Below are positions 23,977-34,195 of a stretch of DNA of 64,000 nt, piece by piece. Numbering within the stretch: the stretch's first letter is position 1; each line of letters opens with the position of its first letter. The notes under the pieces are model-generated. The model worked only from the letters and a program-made list of their open reading frames with translations, was not told the DNA's origin and made no database searches. A program made the translations under genes and the position numbers. The stretch lies in NCBI GenBank assembly GCA_036245525.1, contig BTPG01000007.1, forward strand, positions 127,675,050-127,739,049, in the 5' to 3' direction. This DNA comes from Semisulcospira habei. Lineage: Eukaryota; Mollusca; Gastropoda; Semisulcospiridae.

Positions 23977-24633
23977 ATTATAGTATGATAGATGTTCATC
24001 CCCCGGGGGTCCCCGCCCGCCACCGAGCCCAACAAGGGAAAGTGCAATTGTCGGCGGGTCTCCAGCCGACGCACAATGGAGACTGCCCGAAAGATATACT
24101 CAAGGGGGTAAGCCCGATTGAACCGTTTGAGCCACCGCCTTCTATCACACTGTTGAATGCAGGGGAATGCTGGCGTAAAGCACCTAATCAGCATCAGAGG
24201 CTATAGCATGGTGCTCCGTATAACAACCCGCATGTCAACAGGGGGATAGGGCTCGACGTGACAAGAGCCGATTGACTAGGCCGGTACGACTAGCCTCCCG
24301 TTTAGGCAGAAGTCAAGGCCAAAGTGGAGTGTTTCAGCCACCAGGATCCTCTTCTCCCCCGACACGGGTCTCCAAGCACAACAAACACTTGGGATCCAAA
24401 GGACCAAAAAGTCATGAGTATTTTTAAGGACCAATCCAACATGGTACGACCTGGGTTAGTACAGCTCCTCAAAAACCGGGCCAGTGAAAAAGACTGAACA
24501 ACATATCTGCTGACATCAAGTCCTAATCCTGGACAAAGATGGCACCCGTCTGCTAGCCCACTCAGTCAGGGACTGAGCGGACTACCCACCCACGCCACGT
24601 GGAGGACGGTGCCGGGTAGGCACGAAGGAAAGG

Positions 24634-24793
24634 AAGACAGAGGAAAAGATGGAAGGACAATATCTCAGAGTGGACAGGACTGAGGCTGGGTGATACGCCA
24701 AGAATGGCAGAGAACAGAGAGGAATGGAGGGAGCTGGTTGCCAAGTCATCAGTCGTGCCCCAAAGGTCGGCAAGACTACGGGATATAGATGGA
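24634..24793 (+). pseudogene. LINE H C-terminal fragment, part 2
   Basis: Continues 18742 in frame: RQRKRWKDNISEWTGL, then PRMAENREEWRELVAKSS, the conserved Arg-Trp and Trp-rich end of many APE-type LINEs. The 3' tail is (GATG)n, from about 24789 and continuing after SINE S copy 3 to about 25220. Only the last 130 or so codons of this LINE are present in the window. Confidence 0.8.
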
Positions 24794-24805
24794 TGGATGG
24801 GATGG

Positions 24806-25185
24806 TTTTTGATTGTACATTGCTTAACGTCCCGACAGCAACAAGGCTTTCTCAGGACGTGCCTGCACTGCTTGTGAAAAAAACTAAACAGAACATTGAA
24901 TGTATGTCGCCAGCCGGTCAAATACATTAAATAAACCTAACACATGGGGCCTAAATAAAGCTAAGACCATTTAGCAACACACATCCAATATCAAGAGCTA
25001 CAGGCAGTGCAGACAGTAGGGAGAGTTTTAAAAAGGCAAATACAGGTGAATGGACAAAGGGTAGACAGAAACACATGCCCCAGAATAGAGAGAAAAACCC
25101 ACCCTGTGGGGCTGACCAGGGTGACCCTGGGAACTAAAAAATACCTAACCCCACCCAAGTCCCCCAGGGCAGACCCGGGTGGGGG
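24806..25185 (-). mobile_element. SINE-like repeat S, copy 3
   Basis: A 380-bp copy inserted in the (GATG)n tail of LINE H, flanked by tggatgggatgg (24794-24805 and 25186-25197). It is nearly identical to copy 2 throughout, apart from an A-run and the tail. Confidence 0.85.
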
Positions 25186-25225
25186 TGGATGGGATGGGAT
25201 GGGATGGGTGGATGGATGGATAGAT

Positions 25226-28200
25226 AGGGTTTTGATGTGGGCCTGCAGTCGTCTGAGATTAAAGAGTCTGCCATCAAGACGATACCTGATGTACACTGCG
25301 TCGTCATTGTCGAGGTCCACTGTGGCCTGCTTCAACATCATGATAAAAAGATGATGAAGAGGGTCGGTGCCAGCACGCAGCCCTGCTTCACATCGTTCAG
25401 AATAGGGAATGGCTCTGAGAGGTCATTGTTGAGTCTGACCTGGCCTTGCTGGTCCTCGTGTAGCTGGATGATCATGCTGAGAAACTTTGGGGGACAGCCA
25501 AGTCCCTCCAGGATCTGCCACATGCCTTGCCTGCTCACATTGTCGAACCCTTTTCTTAGGTCGACAAACATTACGTACAGCCCTTTGTTCTGCTCGCGGC
25601 ACTTCTCCTGAAGCTGTCTCAGCACAAAAACAATATCAGTGGTGCTCCTGTTGGCTCCGAAGCCACACTGGCCCTCTGGGAGGTGGTCTTCAGCAATGGC
25701 AGGTAGCAGCCGATTCAAGAGCAGCCTTGCGAGAATTTTCCCGGCAATGGACACAGGGTAATTCCACGATAGAGCAGGCAGACTTCTCTCCTTTGTTCTT
25801 GTACAGGGTGATGACGAGTGCATCACGGAGACCCTTTGGTAGTGTTCCTTTCTCCCAGCAGCAGAGAAAGAGGTCGTGGAGCTTGTTGTGCAGTGCTGCG
25901 CATCCATGTTTCCAGATCTCTGGCGGAATTACGTCAATGCCTGCTGCTTTGCCACTCTTGAGCTGGTGGATGGCAGTGAGGGTCTCTTCAGCGGTGGGCG
26001 GTTTGTCCATTTCAACCTTTAGTGGGAGGTGTGGGATTTGGAGGATGACCGTTTCTTGAACAGTGCGCTCAGCGCTGAAGAGGTTCTGAAAGTATTCAGA
26101 CCAGCGGTTCAAGATGGAGGTATTATCTGTGAGGAGTGCCTGTCCATCAGCGCTTCGCAGGGGACTTTGTACCAGGTGCCTGGGGCCATACACTGCTTTC
26201 AGTGCTTCGTAGAAGCCTCTGTAGTCACCGTTGTCAGCGCAAAGCTGGGCCTTCTATGCGAGTCTGGTCCACCACTCGTTCTGGAGATCTGAGCTTGCGC
26301 TGGAGACTGCTGCAGACGAGGCGGAAGGCAGACTTCTTTACAGGGCAGGAAGGCTGGGCTGGGCTAGGTGGGCCTGATTGGCAGCTCTTTTTTGTTGTTG
26401 CTAAGAGTTCCTGGATCTCCACGTCGTTTACGTCAAACCAGTCTTTGTTTCTCTTTCTAGCGAAACCCAAGACTTTTGCAGCGGATTTTCCAATAACAGT
26501 TTTCAGTTGTTCCCAGAGTGTTTCAAGGGAGGAGTCTGCTGGGTCAGCTGTGTCTTTGAGCCTGCGCTGTAAATCGTTCTGAAAGACAGATTTTATGTCG
26601 TCAAGCTAAAGGCTGGCAACATCAAGCTTTTTTTGGGAGGCCTCCCTTTCTTGGGTTTTGGCTTGAAGTGGAGTTTGAAGCGGACAAGGCGGTGGCCAGT
26701 GTGACATTCTACGCTGGGCATCACTCTGGTGAGGAGGACGTCACTGCGGACCCTCTGACGCACAAGGACATAGTCGATAAGGTGCCAGTGTTTGGAGCGA
26801 GGATGCATCCAGGTGGTCTTTCAACTTTCCTTTGGCTGGAAAGTAGTGTTGGTGCTGCTCTGAATAGAACTCCAACAGTAGGCGCCATTGTCAGTGCAGT
26901 TTCCGACGCCAAGGACTCCTTTCCAGGCTTCAGAGTCCTGGCCCATCTGACGTTGAAGTCGCCAAGGATGATGACTTTGTCGTCTTCAGGGGTGCTCTGT
27001 AGGAGGCTGCACAGGTCAGTGTAGAACTTGTCCTTTTCTGCAGGCTCTGCCAGGAGGGTTGGGGAGTACACACTGAGAAGTGTGACATGTTGCTGGTGTC
27101 TCAGTGGGAGGCGCATGGACATGATGCGTTCTGAGTGACCCCTAGGTAGGTTTTCAAGCTTTGTCGCAATGGAAGTCTTCACCATGAAGACCACGTCCGA
27201 GAGCAGTCTTTCTGATGCAAGCCTGCCTGACCAGTAGAGGGTGTAGCCAGCGCCAATTTCTTGGAGGCTGCCTTCGTCTGGGAGGCGTACTTTGCTGAAC
27301 GCAGCGATGTCGATGTTTATCCTCCGCAATTCATGGGCAATGAGGGAGGAGCGACGTTCAGGGCGTCCGCTGTCTGCTGTGTCGAGCATGTTTCGGATGT
27401 TCCAGCATGCTACGTTGAGTCCGGTCGTGGTCGTCATGAGAGTGGATCCATTGTTCCTTTTTCTTTTCTGACCGCAAAAGAAGATGCCCGTTGACCGCGG
27501 CTAGCCACCTGGGGATGCGAGGGGACGAGCTTTGGTTAGGCCGCCTTTTCTAGGCCCCCCTCCGTGTGGAGAAAGCAGTGCTGTCCCTAGAGAAGGCTGT
27601 GTGGTCGTTAAGGGTGTGCCAAGTGACCTTGTCATCCCCAGGTCAACATCAGGCGATCAATATCCTGAACCGCCTGCATGCAGGTTTGAGACTGCTGGTT
27701 CCAGTGACATCTTTCACCTGCTGTTTCGCCCGTCGCCCGTCGCTACAGAACTTGGAATGGTCTGTGTCATGGTCCGTGGACGTTTCCTAAAGCCTGTGCG
27801 GTGGAGCATTTTGGTAGAGTTCAATGTGCACAGTACTGGCCCTTGGTTCGTCTGCCATGGTCTAGCAAGCTGGGATGGTGGCATCGAGGTCCTTGGGTCG
27901 TAGGTTTTATATCAGACTGTCCTTGTCCTAGTCTCTGGCTCAAAAACCGTCCCTGGAGACACGGGGGCTTTGATGCCAGGGTTTCCTCCCTTAGCTTTTC
28001 TGCAGCCAAGCGGCTAGGCCTGCAAGGCAGCAGGACAATGATTAATTTTCGAGGTTCTCTCCTCTAGATCCGCCGTGTTTATCCTGGAGGCTCGTGCTGC
28101 CCAGTGTTTGAGGTCACCTCGGAGAGAATGTGGCCTGGGACCGCACACGGGCGGTCTTGGGATAGAGGGATGCTATGCTAGTCCGGAGGGTTAACACACA

Positions 28201-28236
28201 AGGGTGCCTCACGAAGGCCAAGAGGCCCTAGACTAG
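25226..28236 (-). mobile_element. LINE family C, copy C2 (3'-truncated)
   Basis: A minus-strand copy with the full 5' end (28236, ...ccctagactag) and about 790 bp of 5' UTR, then EN and RT. Homology stops in the RT before the FADD box at about 25226, where it meets the (GATG)n tail of LINE H. 3' truncation is not a product of normal target priming and points to deletion or recombination. Confidence 0.85.
25338..27437 (-). pseudogene. LINE C2 ORF2 remnant (EN-RT)
   Basis: It begins MTTTTGLNVACWNIRNML at 27437. Endonuclease motifs VIILGDFN and LIDYVLVRQR are present but a frameshift after GDFN and a deletion break the domain. The RT part (26193-25338) shows AAGIDVIPPEIW, CGFGANRSTTDIVF, a changed FVDLRKGFDNVS and LNDVKQGCVLAPTLF, with further frameshifts near 25760 and 26290. 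The C-terminal third is absent. Non-functional. Confidence 0.85.
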
Positions 28237-28803
28237 GGAAGAACAAGAACAAGAACAAGAACAACATTTATTGTCGAGGGGCCCATTGGGGCCAAAGGAC
28301 ACATAGGGATCGGACTTAACTATCATGTACATTACTTTTTATCATTCTTTAAGCTCGTTCAGTCCACACGGAATTTTGCACTTTTCTGTCGGCAGTAAGT
28401 CAGTTCATCGTTCATCGCGCGGCGTCTGTGTTCGTGCAGTCCCATCCGTATTATTCCTGTGAGCGCCGGTGAATTTCGTGTGGTCCGTGGCTCCGTCCGG
28501 TCTTGTAGTCTCCGACGGTCCGGGGCGTGAAAAAAGAAGAGAGAGGAATACGCAGTATCAATGCTGTTTGGTCGTTACGTTTCTCTCCCTTATGGAGAAG
28601 CAATCAAATACAAACTTTGCTAGAGTGCATTGTGCATCCTTTCTTACTAGAAGTTGGCTTGGCTTATGGCAGTGTGTACTTGTAACTAGCTGGGTTCTGA
28701 GCTGATTATATAAACTACAATCGTCTAGCATGTGAATTTCGTCCTCTACTACTCCACACGCGCGACATAGTCTATGTTCCCGGGGTGTGTTTGTATACCT
28801 GCC
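28237..28803 (-). pseudogene. LINE F 3' end (C-terminal codons, UTR, tail)
   Basis: Continues LINE F after the LTR retrotransposon: in minus frame RYTNTPREHRLCRACGVVED, then EIHMLDDCSLYNQLR, the Cys/His-rich C-terminus seen in many LINEs, ending near 28558. The 3' UTR ends at cgacaataaatgttgttc and a (GTTCTT)n tail at about 28237-28262. Reading 34196 into 28803 gives LEVERGRYTNTPREH in one frame. Confidence 0.88.
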
Positions 28804-30100
28804 TGTAACGCACGCAGACTTGCCCACAGTCGTACGCACAGACTCTCACGCAACAGACGCATACACCGCCCTGACTCAGACGGGCGCATTCATGCGGTAA
28901 AACACAACACACGGGCTCCCTTTCTAAAGTAACCTTTATACACTATGAATGAAAAGAAAGACTTAAATAACTATCAATTATATACACTGCTCTCCTATCA
29001 CACACTCACTCAAATCACAGTATCTTTGCCAGGCTAGGTTTTAGTCTCTCAATGTCTCCAACCTGTTTGATGTTGTTGCCTGGTTACGTTGGTCCTTCTC
29101 ACGTCTAGGCGTGAAAGTCCTTCGTCGTACGCGTATTGCCGTCCTGTCTCTTTGGGCACGGACGTCCTCGTTCTCGTACGGTACTCAGTTCTCGCTTGGA
29201 CTTGGGTGTCTTGGTTCCCAGTCAGACTCACTCTCAGAAGAGCTGGAGGGATGACCTCACGTAGGTCCCACCTGCGACTCGACGTCTCGGCGTCCGTCTT
29301 TCCACTCTCGTTACAAGAACTCTAAATAGACAACAAAAGTCCCAACGTAACACTCGCTAAACACACAACATATTGGATCAATGAGAAACGTCACGTAACC
29401 TGGCTGATACAAATAACTCACACGTTCATTCACACACACACACGTGCTTCATAAACTATTTTCGTATCACCCCCATATCTCTGTCACTATCTTGAAACAG
29501 ACTATAGCCTAACACTCTTGCTATACATTACTCTATACCCTGGAAAAGACTATGCTTAACCAACCACGTACTATCTTCATAGCGGCTTAGACATACACAC
29601 TTCATATTCCTTTAGTCATCTAACTCGGTAAACAACTGTATACAAAAACTCCGGTTACTTCACCGAATTCTAAACATACTAACTAAACCAAACCGGAACA
29701 CCGCTATACAACCACATTAATCTTACCACGCATACTGTCTTTAACTAAACAACTATCAATACTACATTTATAGAAACATACCTGAAATCTAGGCTTCAGA
29801 GTCTTGGAATGCGGGCTAGGTAACTCGAACACAACCGTTCCATACGACAAAACAGCCCGCACTCCCGATTTAAACCTCTGACAGTCACAGCTTCCGCCTA
29901 GAACTCACTAAATAGAACTCACTGCAAATCCCGTACTAACCATGTCCTACAGATTTCACGTGCGTCTAAAGCCACACGGACTTTCGGCAAACAAACCGGT
30001 AACAAAAACCCGTACCGTACTAATCCTACTCGTTAACAAAAACCGTACCGTACTAATCCTACTGTGTGAGCACTATGCCCAAGCATAGAGCTTCATCACA
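28804..30100 (-). repeat. 3' LTR (1297 bp)
   Basis: Begins tgtaacgcacgcag on the plus strand and ends agcttcatcaca. It matches 32900-34195 almost base for base. It contains the palindrome-like tatgcccaagcata near the outer end and a tandem accgtaccgtactaatcctact duplication (about 30014-30063). Confidence 0.95.
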
Positions 30101-30118
30101 ATTCCCCCTTCCTCGGGA
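30101..30118 (-). other. Polypurine tract
   Basis: On the minus strand, cgaggaagggggaatt abuts the 3' LTR, the expected position for the plus-strand DNA primer of an LTR retrotransposon. Confidence 0.8.
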
Positions 30119-30363
30119 AAAAAAAGAAACGACCGAGTTTCTTTTTAAGACTACTCGACGTAATGTTATCCGAAAACAGGAAATGACTAACTGTGACTAT
30201 ATAGAACAGAAGAAAGAAAATTACAGCCTTACGCCTTGACGCACAGCGTCAGATCACACAGCGAACTTGAAAACCGAATTAACGCGTTAAAACCTCCAGA
30301 AATGAAAACGATCCAACGACTGCCCACACACAAACACACAATCGCGAGACTTCGATCTCCGAT

Positions 30364-32544
30364 CTACCTACATATTAATGGGTGCTGAGCCGCATTTCTG
30401 TCCGCAACAGAAGTATGCCGTCTCCAGCCAACCCGACTATTGGGCCACACCCGCTGACCGATTCCCTGTTTCTGGACGGAAATAACACGATCTCTCCGTT
30501 CCCAACTACGCTTGCTCTGAGCTCTCGTCTCGACTGCACCGCTAGGAACATGAGCTCGCTTAATCGTCTCGACTCCACTGATGACTGGCTGCACATCCTT
30601 CATGTTACCCAGAACTAAATCTACTACTGGCTCGTCGATGACACACGAAACCAGATTACCTGTGAAAAACTCGGTGTCAACCTCTATTCTAGCTAACTGA
30701 AAAACCTCTATCTTGCCTCCAAACGAAACTACTTTCTGTGTCTCACCTGTGAACTGATCTTCCCTAACTAAGCTACGTCTGACCCCCGCGGTCGTTGTAC
30801 CGGAGTCACGAAGAACAGAAACAAGACATCCATTCACCACACCGTCCACCAGCGGTAGGCTACCACCTCCGTCAGCTGAACACACGGCGCCCAGCTGTGG
30901 TTCCTCCCCGACTGGGACCGCAAAACTGGCTACGTGAGTGGGCTGCACCGCCCCCTCCACCATACCAGGACTATTAGGACCTTGATGAGCCAGATGGCCG
31001 TGCTCCTGATAACTAGCATACTGCGCGCCTGCACTGTAGTACGGACAGCTCCGACTGAAGTGCCCATACCCACGACAAGAAAAACACTGAGTGTCCGAAC
31101 TCGCAACACGACCACGACCATACCCACGCAAAGAAGTCCCTCCACGTGCGTACGGATCGCTACCGCCATTGCTGTTACCTCGATCACCGCGTCGAAAACG
31201 CAAAGTACCTCTACCGTTAACCAGCTGGGCTCCACGTAAAGTATTGATGCCCCGGTAACCCTCAGTCGTGTTAGCAGCGACCAACCCGACTGGCGGTGTC
31301 TCGGTCCTACGCGCGAGGTTTTTCGTAGGATGCGCCATCCGAAAAGCCTCCGCGTGCTGTACTAACTCGTCCGTAGTCTTGAGGTTACGCTCTCTCATGA
31401 ATACCGCTAGATCCTTGGAAACGCTACCAAAGAACTGTTCAGCCAACATGAGATCGAACAATGCTTCGTACGTGTGGTCGATCTTTGACAGTTCGACCCA
31501 ACGTACGAGCAAATGGGACAACCGTTTGCCAAACGACATAAACGATTCCCCTGTCTCTGGCCGACAAGCTCTCAAGCGTTCCCTAAAACCTTCCGCATTA
31601 CACTGGAACTTCTGCAAGAGACACTCCTTCAAAGTCTCGTAATCTATGGTCCCCGAAACGGTCAAACTATGGTAAAGATTCAAGGCCTGTCCCTCAAGCA
31701 CAGATGAAAGCAAAACGGGCCAGTTGGCAGAAGGCCAACTCAACGCCTGCGCATGAGACTCAAAACGACACAAAAAAGCGTCAATAGAGTCCACGGACTC
31801 TTTAAACATTGGCAGTTTAGGGAAATTGCGTATGCCTCGGCCTACTGAATCACTATCTGCTTTAGACCCCGCATCTCGAGCTAACTGTATTTGTACCTCC
31901 CTATCTTTCTCTTCTTTCTCTCTCTGGTATTCCAATTCTTTCTCTCTTAAGGCATGTTCCCTCTCGTTCTTCTCTCTCTGAAACGCTAGAGACTTCTCGT
32001 CCTTCTCTCTCTGAAACGCTAATTCTTCTTTCTTAAGAGCTCTTTCTTTCTCTTCTCTCTCTCTCTGAACTTCTCTTTCTTCTCTCTGAGCTTCTAACTC
32101 CTTCTCCTTAAAGACTCTTTCTTTCTCTTCTCGCTCTCTCTAAGCTTCTAACTCCTTCTCCTTAAAGACTCTTTCTTTCTCTTCTCGCTCTCTCTGAGCT
32201 TCTAACTCCTTCTCTTCTCTCAGTATCTGCATTTCTAACTCTTTCTCCTCTTTAAGTTTACGAATTTCTAATTCTTTCTCGTCCCTCACCCTCTGAACCT
32301 CTAACTCTTTCTCCTTAAGCACTCTCTCTTCTCTTTCTCTCTGAGCTTCTCTTTCTTCCCTCTCTCTCTGAGCTTCTCTTTCTTCCCTCTCTCTCTGAGC
32401 TTCTCTTTCTCTCGCCCTATCTTCTCTATCCCTACACTTCTCCACATAGTCAAAAAGCTTCTCATCCCTAAGTCCTAACCTTTCACCCTGTTTAATGTAA
32501 GCCTCTACCGGGTCTACCTCCATGTTTGCTACAACAACTCCCAA
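30364..32544 (-). pseudogene. Gag-protease polyprotein with one nonsense codon
   Basis: A single 727-codon frame is broken only by TAG at 32140-32142, where the repeat context expects CAG (Gln). Start MGVVVANMEVDPVEAY. Residues about 45-240 are an Arg/Glu-rich heptad-like coiled coil (EAQREREE repeats). Residues about 260-440 resemble a gag capsid region (FLCRFESHAQALSW, FQCNAEGFRERL, GESFMSFGKRLSHLL). A CCHC knuckle follows (CFSCRGYGHFSRSC), then an aspartic-protease-like segment with LRDSGTTTAGVRRSLV and the AVETRAQS motif typical before RT. The ORF then ends at ICR with no RT. Capsid formation and RNA packaging are the expected roles. Confidence 0.88.
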
Positions 32545-32881
32545 AAATGTGAAACGTAAAATTACAAATCACAACCCAATCAACGGCAAAACTTAAAATA
32601 AAAACTCACAACAATACCAACTACCTACGCAGAAACAGTGACCTACTTTGACGTCCAGATGGAACGAAAAAAAAAACCGATAGAAAGAAGAGCAAGGAAA
32701 AAGAATACTACCTATACAAAAGGAAGAAACAAGAACTAGCTCCTCGTAAGATCCAGAAAACTACAGAAATAACGGATCTTACCCCCTAGAATCGGAGAGG
32801 GGAATCTAACACAACAACATGCACATAGCAACAAATCCTACTATAAAATCGCTACTACTTCTAGATACTTCCAACCTACCG

Positions 32882-32899
32882 CTAAAACAGGGTCACCAC
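32882..32899 (-). other. Primer binding site
   Basis: On the minus strand, directly after the 5' LTR and one or two bases, tggtgaccctgttttagc has the TGG start expected for pairing with a tRNA 3' CCA end. The tRNA identity was not determined. Confidence 0.65.
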
Positions 32900-34195
32900 T
32901 GTAACGCACGCAGACTTGCCCACAGTCGTACTCACAGACTCTCACGCAACAGACGCATACACCGCCCTGACTCAGACGGGCGCATTCATGCGGTAAAACA
33001 CAACACACGGGCTCCCTTTCTAAAGTAACCTTTATACACTATGAATGAAAAGAAAGACTTAAATAACTATCAATTATATACACTGCTCTCCTATCACACA
33101 CTCACTCAAATCACAGTATCTTTGCCAGGCTAGGATTTAGTCTCTCAATGTCTCCAACCTGTTTGATGTTGTTGCCTGGTTACGTTGGTCCTTCTCACGT
33201 CTAGGCGTGAAAGTCCTTCGTCGTACGCGTATTGCCGTCCTGTCTCTTTGGGCACGGACGTCCTCGTTCTCGTACGTACTCAGTTCTCGCTTGGACTTGG
33301 GTGTCTTGGTTCCCAGTCAGACTCACTCTCAGAAGAGCTGGAGGGATGACCTCACGTAGGTCCCACCTGCGACTCGACGTCTCGGCGTCCGTCTTTCCAC
33401 TCTCGTTACAAAAACTATAAATAGACAACAAAAGTCCCAACGTAACACTCGCTAAACACACAACATATTGGATCAATGAGAAACGTCACGTAACCTGGCT
33501 GATACAAATAACTCACACGTTCATTCACACACACACACGTGCTTCATAAACTATTTTCGTATCACCCCCATATCTCTGTCACTATCTTGAAACAGACTAT
33601 AGCCTAACACTCTTGCTATACATTACTCTATACCCTGGAAAAGACTATGCTTAACCAACCACGTACTATCTTCATAGCGGCTTAGACATACACACTTCAT
33701 ATTCCTTTAGTCATCTAACTCAGTAAACAACTGTATACAAAAACACCGGTTACTTTACCGAATTCTAAACATACTAACTAAACCAAACCGGAACACCGCT
33801 ATACAACCACATTAATCTTACCACGCATACTGTCTTTAACTAAACAACTATCAATACTACATTTATAGAAACATACCTGAAATCTAGGCTTCAGAGTCTT
33901 GGAATGCGGGCTAGGTAACTCGAACACAACCGTTCCATACGACAAAACAGCCCGCACTCCCGATTTAAACCTCTGACAGTCACAGCTTCCGCCTAGAACT
34001 CACTAAACAGAACTCACTGCAAATCCCGTACTAACCATGTCCTACAGATTTCACGTGCGTCTAAAGCCACACGGACTTTCGGCAAACAAACCGTTAACAA
34101 AAACCCGTACCGTACTAATGCTACTCGTTAACAAAAACCGTACCGTACTAATCCTACTGTGTGAGCACTATGCCCAAGCATAGAGCTTCATCACA
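32900..34195 (-). repeat. 5' LTR (1296 bp)
   Basis: Partner of 28804-30100. Differences by eye include gtactcacag for gtacgcacag, one missing G in the cgtacg(g)tact stretch and acaccgg for actccgg. Promoter elements were not defined. Confidence 0.95.

Larger units (their letters stand above)
18743..24621 (-). mobile_element. Near-complete LINE B with target duplication
   Basis: A 5.9-kb minus-strand insertion is flanked by the 12-bp direct repeat acgaaggaaagg (18731-18742 and 24622-24633). It has about 640 bp of 5' UTR, ORF1 (23976-22936), ORF2 (23099-18969), a short 3' UTR and a (TAAC)n tail at 18743-18763. Removing it restores the reading frame of LINE H. A 386-bp SINE lies inside ORF2. 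Domain order (CCHC ORF1, endonuclease, RT, RNase H) suggests the I-like group, but I do not assign a clade. The long open frames indicate a recent insertion. Confidence 0.92.
28804..34195 (-). mobile_element. Gag-only LTR retrotransposon inserted in LINE F
   Basis: A 5,392-bp element with two LTRs of about 1.3 kb (28804-30100 and 32900-34195), TG...CA ends and a 5-bp target duplication ctgcc (28799-28803 and 34196-34200). The minus-strand internal region of 2.8 kb carries a gag-protease frame but no RT, RNase H or integrase. About ten to a dozen LTR differences are visible by eye, so the insertion is young. The gag layout resembles Gypsy-type (Ty3-like) elements. It must rely on enzymes supplied in trans, or pol has been deleted. 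Confidence 0.93.

Noticed and set aside
30930..31239. Overlapping ORFs on both strands of the gag knuckle region
   Set aside because: Shadows of the gag-protease frame, which carries the recognisable CCHC and protease-like motifs.
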